This document shows positions 21,171 through 35,000 of a stretch of 64,000 nt of DNA, piece by piece. Within the stretch, counting starts at the first letter, position 1; every line of letters starts with the position of its first letter. Both the position numbers and the translations under genes were made by a program. The DNA comes from Struthidea cinerea (Eukaryota; Chordata; Aves; Passeriformes; Corcoracidae): the NCBI GenBank assembly GCA_013397865.1, contig VZTI01001048.1, positions 1,612,464-1,676,463 of the forward strand, in the 5' to 3' direction. The notes below the pieces were generated by a model, which was not told where the DNA came from, did no database searches, and saw only the letters and a list, made by a program, of their open reading frames with translations.

Positions 21171-22531
21171 TATGTCAATAATCCTGGAAAAAGTTTGAAA
21201 TACAGCTTTGACTTCAGGTAAAGGCATGTTGGATTGGATAGCATTAGGTTATATTCCAGTGTAATAGAGAGCCCAGCAAAAAGACACTTCCTAAAGATGT
21301 GCAAAAAAAATGTGTTGTCATGTACAACTTTCATTTCTCCACTAGAAAGTACCTGTCCTACTGAGAGGTCTGGAGAATGTAGGTTTGCTCTCATTAAATA
21401 GTGTGTTCAGTTCCTGTGTAATGGACAGTGTCACGAGAAAAACATGAACTCCTAGTGTCTTCTCACTAATGCATGCTATTCAGGAAAAAATACAGAACCC
21501 CACTAGTCAGCCTGGGGTCTGTAGCAGCTTTGGGCATAAAGCAGCTGAAGAAAGGTTACTTGATACAATAACAGATGGTTTCCTGGGGACTTTCAACTCT
21601 TTGCTAAGTATCAAAATTCTCCTTTTGATGCGACCTGAGATTACTGGCTGTATGGCTTGGTTTGTTATCAGAATTAGAATACTGTCATGCTTCATTTATG
21701 AGTATTTGCATAAATCAACACATCTCCTTCTTTAATAGGATGTACAATGCTAAGATCTTAACTTAGGCTAGAGTTGCTTCTTTCCTCATATTTTATGGAG
21801 CACATGGACTTGATTTTTAAATTTTTAATTCTAACACATCTTATTAAACGTGCAGGCATAGAGAAGCACCACCAGTCAAAGACATCATTATTATATGCAT
21901 GGAGGGTTATCTTCTGCCTTTCTACCCTCATCATTCATTAATGATGCACAGAGGCTTGTCATTTGTCTTTTCAATTCTTTGACTTTATTTTAATGCTCAT
22001 ATTTTATGACACATGGAGAGCTCTGTAGCAGGAATTCATCATCAGCCTTATGTGTCTATGGAAATATCATCTCTGTTAGGCCAGGAAAAAGTACCTTTTG
22101 TTCTCTTTGTAGTTCACCTGTGAACTTGGTCTAACATCACTCTCTTATTGTTGCTGTTTCTTGCAGTCCTTTAAGTTTCTAAGGAAACTACTACCACAGC
22201 TCTGCTGTTTGCTGAAAAAGCAGCTAACCCCTACAGTGGAATGCATGGGTTTTACTCACCTTAATGTCATTTCATAGCTGCTCCTATGAAACCCCACTCA
22301 CATATAGTCATTGGAACCTCACTTGTAACTCCAGTTTGCCATTCAGATAGATGATCCTAGATATGATTAAGATGCTGCTTACTCCTTTTGAAACTGCCAG
22401 ATAGAAATCTCTCCTGCCAAATATGTTGGGTGTGTGTCTTTGCAAGGCAAGCTGTGGTCCACTGGGACCAGTGAGGAGACTATTAAAGCAGTTCTGACTT
22501 CTACATGTCACTTTGGAAAGCCCCCCAAGAT

Positions 22532-22545
22532 ACTCTGATCAGAGT
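22532..22545. repeat. 14-base perfect palindrome
   Basis: actctgatcagagt is its own reverse complement. The flanks (ccaaga left, ctttgg right) extend the symmetry imperfectly. It contains a BclI-type TGATCA core. No protein known to me has this exact site. Confidence 0.8.
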
Positions 22546-24000
22546 CTTTGGAGTGTTTTAAGTTTTTCAAATTCAGTTTAAAGAGCTTAATCAAACTTTC
22601 TGACACAACTGGCACACATTAACATTTTTCAGCTGTAAACACACAAACCCAGGAATTTCTAATTGCCAGTAATTAAAGTGTGTGGTTGGTTTTGAAATGC
22701 CTTCCTATTGAAGGAGTCTGAAGTGGTACAGCTCCCTAGTGATGTTCCCAAGGAGACAGAGGCCTGCCTGAGGCTGCCTTGCTGCCTCTTAAAATGGTAA
22801 TAGGGAAAAAATTGGGCTGTGTACTTATCCTGCATAAACATTTGAGCTGGGGCTACTGTTGTGTGTTCATAGAAAGAATCTAATTGGATTAAAATAAAAT
22901 AAACTAAAAAATAAATTTTAATTAAAAAATTAATTGGTTCACCCTGCCAAATGTCACTTACTGCCTGATATGACATTTAGAAGGACTCTGGTGTGCATCA
23001 TTTTTCTCTGAAATCGTTCAAGAGCTCAGAAACACAAACCCTTACTGTCCCAGCAGGATGTGGGTGGCTTCCATGGCTTTATTGAAAACATTTACAAATG
23101 AAATTTCCTTTGGACTAGAGCTAACCCTGAATTACTCTGAAAAGATCCAGAGACCTACCAGTTAGGGGCCAAGTTACGTGCATTTCCTCAGAGCTCTTTG
23201 GGGCACAGAGAGACGCAGTCCTCATCTGATGCTTCAGTGCTTTATCCAAACACTGACTATGAGAAACAGGGCTGGAAGGTCTCCTGGGGGATATGATATG
23301 CTAGAACTGTCTCAGTTCCTTCTGGAGCATCTGGGGCTAATGACTGCTAAGAGGAATTTGATAGGAGGCATAGCCTAATCTAATATGGTAATTCCTAGAT
23401 TTTCATGATAGCTTGACGATTGACAAAATCCACTGCTGCTTTTCCCTTCCATGTGCTCACAGAAGATTCTTGCATAATCTGTCTTAAAAAAACCAGCAGA
23501 GCTGCTGAGCCAGGGCTTGGCAGTGCATCCTCTAGGGATACACTTGCAAGTATTTTTGTTTCTCGGAGTGGTATTTCTGGTGGCCACATCACAATTCAGT
23601 TTTCAAGTGCTTGTCTTTTATTATCTCTCACAGGATTTCTTGATCTTCCTGTCTCTTCTAGTCAGTTCAAAAATATGGTAAGAGCAGCCTTTATTGTGGT
23701 ATTCTGGCCCTTCTGTTTTCAGTTTCAGCTATAGAGAGGAAGCCCAGAAGGAAAAATGCCCTTTTTTTTCTTTTTTTCCTGTAAGAGTTTAACTGTTTGG
23801 AGCCTGAATTGGTTAAGCAAGTGTAGAATGAGGTGATGTTTCTTACTCTGAAGATTCAACCTGAAAAAAAAAAAAAAAGAGATAACCTAAACTTTCTGCA
23901 TTCACAGCAATAGGAAATGAATTAAAAATATTTAATGTAGAGGTCATTAAAATGTGCCACTGCAGTGCTAGCAATCCAGTAACAGAACCAGTAACACTTT

Positions 24001-27000
24001 CAAAGGTTAAACAGTCAGTAAGTGCACCCTCCTTTGGATTACTGCCATGCATGTGGGGAGAATGGGTGAGACCATGAGAAAATGTTAGGCAAAGGGCATT
24101 GTAGAGCCATGTGAATTGGATTCCTTATCTGCCATCTTTTATCTCTACTTCTGCTCCATGCCAAAGCGTTATTGTACAGCAGAAGCACTACAGTAAACGT
24201 GTATTAGGACTATGGTTGCTTCCACTGTTTATGCCGTGTTTCCTGTGGATGCAGATATGTGCCAATGAAATGAGTAAAAGTATTAAACACTGGTCTGACA
24301 TCCTGAAAATGGAGTAGTTTACCAAGAAGAATAGGTTCATAACTAAGTACTTAAAGGGGAAGTGTGCTGTAGGATTAAAGCTGTTAAATTGCAGTCACTT
24401 AATTATCCTGAGGCATTCCTTAAGTATGTGTACTCCAGAGTGTCCATCTACTGCACTGTCACCTTATCAAGAGGAGAGACAAACTGAGCACATTTCCATG
24501 CAACATGCATTGGAAAAGGACAAGAATCAGAAGCTTAACAAAGCATTTATTGCCTAGTAAGAAGAATTGATGCACAACTTCTATTTTTTAAAAATTTGTA
24601 TTTTATTTTACAGTCTTCAAACAAGGGAGCTTGAGTTTGGAGTTTTTTACAATGCAGGATCAGCTCTGCTCTGGTAGTGGAGGACACAGATTCTGCAGTA
24701 CTTAGGGTATGGTGATAAAATGACTCAGGTGTTAGCAATTCTGCTACTTCCTCTAGAAGGGTTTCACAGCTGCATAAACATTACCAGAGGAGTTCTTCCT
24801 GCTGTGCTTTCATTCAGAGCAGAAGTGAAAAAGATTGTGGTCCCTCTCACTCAGTAGGGCAGAAACATCCTGGGTTCACTGGGAAACATTGTGAAGGTGT
24901 TTGGAGGGGAAAAGGAAAAAGCCTAAATGGGCAGGAGAGAAAATGTGTGCTGTGGGTTTAGGCTTAAAAATAAACTGGACAGTAGGAGAATGAGAATAAA
25001 ATTTCCATTCTCCTGAAGGCAGCTGCAAATATCTGACAAATGGCAATTATGGAATGGTGATGTTTTCATTTATACTTCTGCTTCCAGATCCCACTTATGG
25101 GCAGAATCCATTGAGTGGAAACAACAAATACTCAGCTTGTAGTCAAGAAAATTGCTTTCAAAACAATGAAGTATTTGGAACACCAGGGCTTTAAATGTCC
25201 TGCTCAGAGCTTTAGCAAAGGATTTTTCAAATTCCAACTCTGACACTTGGAAGTCCAGACCAGAGTTTCCCCACTAGTGTCCTAGAAACCCAGGGAGTAA
25301 TTTTCCAGGGATTTACTCAGGAAGTGGCCATGCATCTGCCTCAGATCTGCATGGACAGGTCATAGCTTCAGGGCTGGAAGCAAGTCCCTGAAAGTGTGAG
25401 CAAATTACTAGAAATATGGGATTACATGGGCTTCATAAAAGTCTCTTGCAACCAGGATCCAGGGGATGTCTGCCCTGCTTTCTCTTATATCCCAGGGTAA
25501 TGAAAATTTTCCACTCAAAGTGTTTTAATGAGGATAATTACACACACTTGCTGTATTTAGTTTGCGATGCTCTGACTTCCCATCTCATGTTTGCAAAGCC
25601 ACAAATCAGAATGCTATTTTTAGATGGAGACACTCTCTTAGATTCATGCTGAGTATAAATGTTTATAAGAGTAAGGAGCCCAAATAATTAAAGAATGTTA
25701 AATTCATCTAAATACTTTCAACACTCGGGTGAAGTTGGCAAGTAAAAAAGGTTATCTCTGTTATCGTACAACAGAATTGGCTGAAGTTACAGTTAGTATA
25801 TACTTCCCAGGCTTGTATTTACTCAGAGATCATCAAAACTAATGGCAGAAATAGAGACATTCTAAAGGTTTGGCACTGTCATCTGTTTTGGCCTTCTGTA
25901 TCATCCAGTGCCAGACGGTTTTGTCTCTGCAGGCAGCAAGTGCTAATGAAGGCATCACAAATGTCTGAAGGGATACTAAAGTTTGCTACAGCCAGCTGTG
26001 AGTGACTTTCAGGCACTTGTGCAGAAGACATCACCTGGACAGTGTGTAAGTGAACAGCATTAATGCTTCCACTCTGCAGGTAGCTGTGCCAGGTTCTCTT
26101 CTGAAAAGTCTCCTTGCTGAAGTGTCAGGAGAAAGGAACCATGCTAAGTGTTGTCAGACTTGGTAAGTGTGCATGGGATTGTGACACAGGGAAATAGTGT
26201 GAAAGTAAGAAATTGCAATTCTGTCTCCTTGTTCCAAACTTAAATTAAATCCAAGACAAACATGGCCTTTACTCCCCTTAAACTGACAGCAGAAATACTT
26301 ATGGGAATCCATACAGATACTGTACACAGTGAAGGAAACACATCTGGAGGGCAGCTAGTGCTATCCCTCAGTTTTGTAAGCTCTCTTGTGACCCAAATGC
26401 TCTGTTGGTACTCTGTGCTTCCTCTGAGTGTGCACAGTGAGTGTGCTCAATACCACATCACTGAGCCATGAGAAGATCTGAGAGCGATGGCTCGTTAGAA
26501 CTGCCAAGTAGGCTCTGTTTTCTCAGGTGCTTGAGTTGCTCATTAAGAGCCTGTGGTGATGAAAACCCTTCTGCTACAGGTCTGTGAACTCTTGAGCAAG
26601 AAGGATTATGAACAACCTCAAGGTAACAATGTCAAGATGGGCTGTGTAACTATCTGTTGTTTACTTGCATTAAGCAGTGAAATACAGCCTCTGCAGATGG
26701 TGTTGGCAGCCCACAGATTAGGTAGAAAATGTTAATGGCAGTTAATACGCATACAGTCATGTACATACATACCTGTTCCTAACCCTAGTACTAAGCCTGT
26801 TGAGTTCAAACTAAACTTACTGTGTTACCATTGCTGTCAAGAGGTCTAAAGGCATCCTCCAGCTCTGGTGGCCCCTGAACGACTGACTCTTAGAAGCTTG
26901 TAAATTTTATACATGGAAAAATCATGCTATGGGCTTATTGTCTCTTATGTTCTCTGGACATGCATTCCTGACCTGCAGGGACAGCCCCAACAGAGACAGA

Positions 27001-30000
27001 GGTGACATTTTCTTTGAACTGCTATGGCCTTTCTTATGTTCTTAAGCTAAAGGCACCCTCTACACTTTTGGTCCAAGAAGAAATGTGAATACCAGGGTTG
27101 AGAAACAGGAAAAGCCTGTTGGCATGAATTTAGGAACTTTTTTATGTATGTCCCAGAGAATGTAATTGGCAGTGACACCACTCTGGAGAGAGATTCAGTT
27201 TCTCAGACTTAGCAGAAGCCCACCACACTAGTCTTTTTAGATCAAGATCATTTGCTGTGGTACAAATCAGTAAATTGGAAGCAGACCTGAGAGGACAGGT
27301 ATCCCATACTGTATTGGTGCAAGAGAAGCATTCTGCACTAACTGGGCCCCTTCAGGCTGGCTTACAGGGTTAGCCTTTCAGAGGGCACTCTGAGATTTCC
27401 AGATTTCTGTGTGGCTTCCTCAGACACTGAGGGAGAGCATTGTACAACATCTATATCCAACTCTGCTGCATTGACTAGCTCAGGTCAGAGGGGCAAGACA
27501 AGAGAACAACTCCTAATTTTTGGACATACTAGCAGTTGTTAAGAAGGATCTTTTTATTCTAGTGAAATGCAAAGGACAGTCCAACATTATCCTGAAGAGT
27601 TGCCCAAAATTGAATGTTTGGATTTTGAGCTCCTCGAAGCATGCGTTTTATGTCTGCATTTATCTTCAAAATGCCTTTAAGCACCCTGTAAAAAATGCAA
27701 ACATTTGTAACCTCTAGCCATTCCATTTGTGCTTGTCTAACCATGAACAAAACATTCCTCCCCCATCCCTCATTCTCATCCTTATCCTTTTTCAACTTCT
27801 CATTCAGACATTAAGGAGTGATGGTCTTTTCAGGTCTTCTGTGGTAAGAAAGTTTTTTTCTGGCTCTTCTGTTCTGTTGTATAAGGTCAGTGAAATTAAT
27901 GGACAGCATGGGTAAGATATGGTTGAAACAAGGACTTGGCTTGCTGGCTGTGAGAGAAGAGCAAGCAGATGATCTCTAGATATGCAGGAGAGTGATGATC
28001 CCACTAGGTATTGTGCTGTCGGGTACTATCTGGGATGCAACATCAAAGAGAAAAGGAACAGTCACCACAAACAGTTGATTATAAAGTTGTTTTCTAACTG
28101 CCTAGCATAGCTTTTAGCAAATTAATGAGAGATACTTTTCTTTAATGCTTGGTGACACATGCACAAAAGCCCCAGTACATCTGATTTCTAAGGCTTCAAA
28201 TGATGGCATGTGTTTCTCTGCCATCCAGAACATAAATAAATATGAAAATACCTCTTTATCTAATACTGATTATGGTCTCAGTTCAGAGCAATATGGAGGA
28301 GATTAAAGCCTGATGCTTCTGTGTACAGCCTAAGGCACTCTCACAGTGGGAGGAACAGCGGTCCCCTTGTTCCATGTAGTGTTCCAAATTCTATAAATGT
28401 CTCTGTCGCTGCTGTCACCTGCTACCATGTAAAGATCAGTCTAGTTCTCCATGTCAACTTTGTTAAGTGCTTGTTCTTATTAGCCTGAACAGTGACAATT
28501 TGTTATTGCGGGCTGCTCTGGGACGTTTCCCTCTCCAGCAGTACATTGTTTGCCAAATCTACATGTTACTGCATTTGTCTGTGCAGTGCAGACTGCCTGG
28601 GAGGATAAAGCTAGGGTTTTAAACTTGAACACTTTGTAGCTGTAGGCCAAATTCTGTTTTCAGTTACATCTGATCAGATCAAGGCTAACATTTAGTCATG
28701 TCATAAAAATACCCCAACTCCTTCATTTACATCAGGATAATTGCAGGCAGAATGGATCACTCAGCCTCAGATGTTGTTTATTGAAAAGTAACAAAGCATC
28801 TTTTGTGTTAGTTTGATTTGTAAGGTTTCATATAAACATTAAAAGCATCTAGGTGTTTTGAGCTTCACTGAAGTCACTTAAGAAAACAAGACAATTATTT
28901 TCAGAGTAAGGGATAGCAGGGCCATTTGATGGAGCAAACCAAACACTTCAGAGTCACTTCTATCATAGGAAGCGTAGGGCAGCTGCATTCCTAGCAATGA
29001 ATTTTGACAAGGTGCATGAAACCGGACCAGGCAACTTCCCAGAGGCAATACAGAGGCTCTATATCTCCTAGAACATTCTGTTGTGGTGTCTACAATGCAT
29101 CCTTAGCCTTCGGTGTGGGAGGTGAGATGTACTTAAAATTTCCATGCCTTCTTTTGCTATGTAGTTCTCTGGAGAAATGGAACAATTCTTACAGTGCAAC
29201 AAAGCATTGATTTTGAGCAAGTGAGACGTGTGCAAAGCAAACGTGACCAGGAACTGAACTGCATAAATGACTCGAGTTCCTGGCCTTCCCTGTGGTGGCT
29301 GAGAGGCTTCTGACTTACAGCTGTGCAGTCCTCTCAGACAGGCCCACCATTCCCTAAATGATTTGCTGCATTAGGGCTCCATAAGTAAATATATCTACAG
29401 GAAAGTCTTCAGCTGGTGTAATTCAAAATGAACTCTTTAAAGTCAATGGGAATTGAAATCACTTGTGCTACCTAGATTTGCAGCAGCTGAAAAATCTAAG
29501 TGATAATCTGTATTTCAAAGGGATCAAAGGTTTCTTTTCCCTCACTCCCTGAAGGTTGCTTTCACTTAGGAGAAGTTAGTCTTTATGAGTGCTCGAGTGT
29601 ATCTGCATCTTTGTTTAAGGCATTATCGGCTACAAAGTAAGTTTTACTCAATAATGGGTATTTCCTGTATGTTTCAAAGAGTACATGAGTAATGTAGAAT
29701 TTTTTGGAGGGACTTTATTCTCTTTACTTTCTTCCACTAGAAAACAAAGCACTCTTACAAATCTCTTGCTATAAAATTTAATTTTAAATAGAAATAATCT
29801 CATTTTCTGCTTTAAATAGGTAGTTAGGCTTGTTCAGTTGCTTATTGAATAAATATTTGTTTATATTTGGGAATAATTATTGTTAATATCACTTAATGAA
29901 AATTGTTATGATGATGAAGCTACCTAACATTCCTTCACTGAAATCAGAAGCCCTGTACTAGTTTATATTAGTTAAAAATTGTAAGCGTGTGCAGGAAACA

Positions 30001-32000
30001 CAGAAATTAAGTAACTAGACATCTTTCATTAAATGGGATGTAATAAGTTTTATAGGTCAATTATATAAAACTAGTGGACAGTTAATACTTTCAGGCTGTT
30101 GAATAACAAACTGTGTTTGAGACTCAAAGGAACTTGATAGCAATTTTCTGTCTCTCTCAAAAAGCAGCAAGTATTTTATGGGTCAGGTTTGTGTGTGTTT
30201 TGTACCATACATACCTTGTATGTCATAGATAAAGCTGACATACCTGAGAAGAGAGAATTAACTATGCAATTCTGTGCCTATGTACTTTTGGGATGTCTTG
30301 GTGATAAACTCATCTGACCATTTGGTGACCTTAAACAAACTTCAGAAAATAAAGCCAAACTTCTGACTTGGCAGCTTGAAAATGTGCAGGGCTTTTTCAT
30401 TAGGTTAATTGAGTCTTTTGAGATGTATATGTCTGGGTGAGGATAAATCATGATTGTGGCTTTTTTTAAATGCACTTGTAATGAGCCTGGGCTGATTATT
30501 ATTCTTATGTATTAAAGTTCTGCCAGGAGACCCTGGAGGTACTGCAGACAGTGTATCTGGCCTTCTCAACATTTGAGAAGAAAAGAAAACAAATGTGTGG
30601 GATGGAATGTTTCCTAATAAAATATAATGTCTTGAGTATTTTGTTCCTGTTTAAAAATTGTATCTTGTAGTGGGGATTGATGTAATCTCAACATAAAGAA
30701 GTTCAGACTTTAGTCAAAGCAGGCCATGCCCTTTGATAAGCAACAATTCCTCATTTCCTCTAAGTGGTTTATTTGGGTTGCTTCTAATTATGAAGAATAT
30801 CTGTGTTAGGCTGCTTATGTGGGCAATATAAAAGATATTACAATAAAGGACTTCTAAAATTTATTTTTCTAACTGCTTCAAGCCTTAACATAGACTCCTC
30901 TGCCTTCAGTCTGTTGGGCCTTTAGGAGCCAGTCTAGCTTTCCAGACTCAGATTTCTGTTGAGAGAACGTAATAAATTACTTCAGGATTTTGGGAAGCAT
31001 AAATGTAATGTGTATTTGTCCATAACTGTAAGGGACTAAATTCCCAAAAGTAACTGGACACAGCTGGGTAATCAAAACAAAGAGAATTTCTGCCTCTATT
31101 TTCAGTTTTACTGTGTACACATAAGGGAAGACATGCTCACTTGGGAAGCCAACTTTGCCTAAATCACTGTCAGTAACTCTATATCTATAGTTGTGAAGCT
31201 GAAATGAGTATTTTGTGCCAGCTCAGCTGGAAAACCAGACAGTCTTGAGAGTACTTCTGGCATTGTCTTAAAAATAGTATTGGAAATGATTGTGTTACTA
31301 TTACATTTGCAATTTACAGTGAATGAGTATTTATCTGTGCTAAGCTTGCTTAGTTTAACTGTCAGTGACTTCAGGGGTGTTCTCTGTGTAGATGCAATTC
31401 ACAGTAAGAGGATTAGAATGTGATGTGCTGCTTGTTCATTTAAAATTGTTTTGCCTGAAGTTATGAAACTCAGTTGGTGGAGAGGGAGAGAATTCAGGAA
31501 TGGGAGTTTTCCTTGGTCTGAAAGTTGACAAACAGTTGCAAGCAGTTTTCTGAGTCTAAATAAAATTCTTTTATCTTGAGGCAATAAAAGATCCAGTCTT
31601 GTAGCTGTGGAGTCTGTCAGTAGGTGTGATGGTTGGGTGAGTTTTTTCAGTTGTGTGTTATTGTTGTCACGTCATCCCCCACCCCACACTACAACGGCAT
31701 TGAGGGCTGAAAGTGTACCTAGAACTACAAACAGTTTGTGATTGATTCACCTCTATTTTATACCTGAGCACCCCGGTATGCTCCAGCCCAGGGGGGTTAC
31801 AGACATCTTCATCTGAACCTCAGTAACTGCTGGGGAATTCTTTTTCTCCTGTGTTTAATTTACAGATTCATTATGTGGACATTTATTTTCAGTTAACAAA
31901 TAGTGTAGGTTCTCTGGCATATATTGGTCCTTTTGCCTATGGAAAAAGCTTAGAGTACAATTCTCCAAACAAAATGATCAAGCTTGGAAGCATAAATGTA
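24001..32000. other. Intergenic, nothing recognisable
   Basis: Eight kilobases of unique AT-rich sequence with no coding exon, RNA gene or transposon that I can name. No homopolymer longer than about a dozen bases stands out. The open frames (for example 26262-26471 and 27559-27795) are short, lie on both strands and show no codon or family signal. Confidence 0.65.
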
Positions 32001-35000
32001 CTGTATCCCTGCATTATTTTTCTGAAGGTATTGATCCAAAGTCCACTAAAATCACATGAGAAATAATGCTGCAAGTCATTCTTTATGGGGAAAAAAAAAA
32101 GTAAGAAAAATCCCCAGCCAACTCTCCTATGATGCTTGTCTATATTTAAACTTCTAAAATGTATTTTAGAAGGTTAATTGTGGTCTTTTCCCAGTTTGGG
32201 AAAGTTAACCCACTTTTAGTACATCAGAGCACATGACATGACCTCTGGGATTTTTTTGCATCTTCTTTTATTGCTGTTGCTGAGCCACTAATAGTTGCTT
32301 ATTCAGATTTTACATAATAATCTGTGCAGCTTCTATTATCCGTATGGTACCTTAGCATTTTTGCTTTTTCTGTGTGAATCTGTTTAGATTTGTGCATAAA
32401 TCACTCTGCTGTTGGGCATTATACTGCAGTTTTATTACTGATCTGCATGTTAGAGGAGTTTAAGTGGCCAAGACGTGTGCTGACAGGTCTAGTAGATTTT
32501 TTTTTTTCAAAGAAAGATTGTGTATTCAAAAAGGAAAAATGGGGAGTGAAAAAAAAAAATTAATTTGTCACATGGCCATATCCATTAAGGAAGTCTGAAT
32601 ATTCCTTAGCAAGTGAAACTAAGCCCTAGATGTAGCTGCCCAAATACGCAATCGGAGGAAGGGAAGGCCATAATTAAATGTGACCCTAATAGTTCATTAG
32701 GAATTTAAACCCTTCTGAGCTGATAACATGGAGGTGTCCTCCAGGCTCTGGTTAATGCACATTATCCCTGTGCCACAGCCTGGGGAGCAGCTCCTGGCCT
32801 TGCCCAGCTGCAGCTTGAGGTGACAGCACCCCTGCCCTGCAGTTGTGCTCTGCAGTCTGTGGTGGGAGGCATAAGACAGTATTTCATTTGGAAGGAATGT
32901 CCTGGTGGGAAGCAGCCTTTGGGCCATGTGTGACAAATGTCTAGTGAACTGAACCGCCCACGCTTGCCAAAGGTGCAGAGCAATGAAGGGTACCCTGCAA
33001 AGTGGGCAAGAGTTAAAGATTTGTATTATCGACAGCAGCAAAAAAAGTGAGAGGAAAATTAAATGGCACACTGCCATGGCTGTTCATGTGTGAAGGGGAT
33101 AGAGGAACTGAGATGTCTTACAGTACCTGGGTGTTTTCAGTAATTGGCCAGTACAACCACAATTCTTTTTTTTTTTTCTTTTTTCTGAAACTTAGGTCAG
33201 TGCCTGATGGTTTGGGGTCCTGTAATGGACACCCTAAACTTTGGCTCTGCTTAATGTCCAGTCCAAATCTTGTGATTTAGACCTGTTCTTGGGCTTCTGG
33301 AGTCCATTTCAGCCCAGCAGACAATTCAAGTCAGATGGGACTTTTTCTGGTGTAAAACTAGAGTGGGATAGAGGGATTGAGTTTATCTGCAGAATTATGT
33401 TATATGTATCCCTGATTTTAAAGACAGGCTATCTTTAAATATTTTACTGCAAAACAGAGGGAAATATTTGTCATAGTGATTGTAATGGAAGTCAAAATTT
33501 AGCAGGCTCTGTGCTGGAATGTTATTACTTCCAGCAGTAGATGCAGCTGTGTGCCTCTGTTTCACAAAAATATTAAATCAGATAGGAGAACATTTTAAAC
33601 TTAAGATATTTCATGGTATAAACTGGGCAGCTCAAAGGTTGAAGAAACACTGCAGAGTGAAATGCTCACCACGGGAACCAGTACTTTGAAATCCCAGGCT
33701 GAAAGACCTTATACAGCTACAGACTTATTTGAGTAAATATATACTGTCCACAGTTGTTTTCTGTGGGGTATTTCCCTGTGACCTTCAAACAGCCTTTCTG
33801 TGTATTTATTTTCTCTTTAAAAGCAAAAAGCCTTTGTGTGAACTTGTTTTAAAATGAAGAAATAAAAGCTAAGTAAAATATGCTTGAAATGTTGCATGGC
33901 AGCAGTTTCTGCTTTGCTCTTGTCATGGTGGTTGGTTTCTGTTCCAAAAGCCTCTTGATACCAAATGCAGGCAGGCAGGTAAGTGCTGAATGAGAGGAAG
34001 AAATAGTGTTAGGGCTTTGCTGTTTGCTGTGGAGTTTCCTGCCAGCACAGCACAGAAAGTCTATGGCTTGGCAGGTCTGTACAGTGTTATTTAACACATC
34101 ATAAATGCTCTAAAGTGCCCTTCTTAAGGTCAGATATCTGCAGTCAACTCCAGAGTGATTCACAAACATGAAAGAATGAGAGTGAAAAACCAAAGGCTCG
34201 TTTCTAAAGTGCCTTAGTAGCTCCAGTTAGTTGTAACTCCTGGTAACTGTGATGCAGTATTGCTTTGGGGCTGGATTAACTTTGGTAGGAGCAGCTCTCC
34301 TAGTTTCAGATTGCCATCTGCGCACAGACAGTAGAAATGTTCATGGATCTTGAACTAAGTGCTGGTTTGGATGTTTCATTTTAAGTGTTTAATCATTTGT
34401 GTAATTAGCAAGTGGCTATAAGACTTGGTCTCCCTGAGACAGTGGCACTGCTGCAGGTACAGCTGGGAGGGCAGCAGGATGGAACAGGCCCTGCTGGTGG
34501 GCACCATCCCAACCCCAAACATGGCAGGGAAATCCTTCTGTGAGTAGCCTGCTCTCACTCTCCTACTCTTATCTTCAGGCTTCACCAATAACTGTAAACA
34601 GGCTGACTAAAAAAACAGCAGAGTTTTGGGGAGGCTTTTGATTTCAAGTATGAAGGTGGTCAGGCATCATGGTATGGTGTAAATGAGTACTCAGACTTGC
34701 TTGTCCTAAAGATTTAACTTCTTACCATGGTGAGGATTTGCAGTGTGAACATCTCATTCTTCAAACAGTCTCCATGTGAGACACCTGAGCCCCCATCAAA
34801 AAAACAATCAAACAAAACCCCCCATGTGCCATGTCAGTGGCACTGTGAACTCACTGTGAGGTTCTGTACGGACAAGTGGCTCTGGAGGATCCATCTGTGA
34901 GCAAGGGGAAGAGAGGGAGTGGCATTTAAAGCTCAGAGACAGTCAAGAAGTGTTGAAACACTCGTTCATTTGGGCAGAAGTGCCATAAGAGGATGCTTCT

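Larger units (their letters stand above)
16581..24000. other. Intergenic, unique sequence with scattered relics
   Basis: There is no supported gene. The stretch holds an 11-base unit repeated twice (tttatactggg, 16832-16853), the palindrome gtatcgatac (18841-18850), an ancient MIR/L2-like relic (19215-19430), an A19 plus GA5 tract (20662-20690), a CR1 3' end (21096-21170), an octamer (21704-21711), a 14-base palindrome (22532-22545), AT-rich sequence at 22890-22935 and an A15 run (23864-23878). The open frames are short, overlap on both strands and match nothing I know. Confidence 0.7.

Noticed and set aside
27369..27382. Further CTCF-like candidate around AGAGGGC
   Set aside because: At least three mismatches to the 14-base core, too weak to list. 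Similar weak cases at 44319-44332 and 54386-54399 were also left out.
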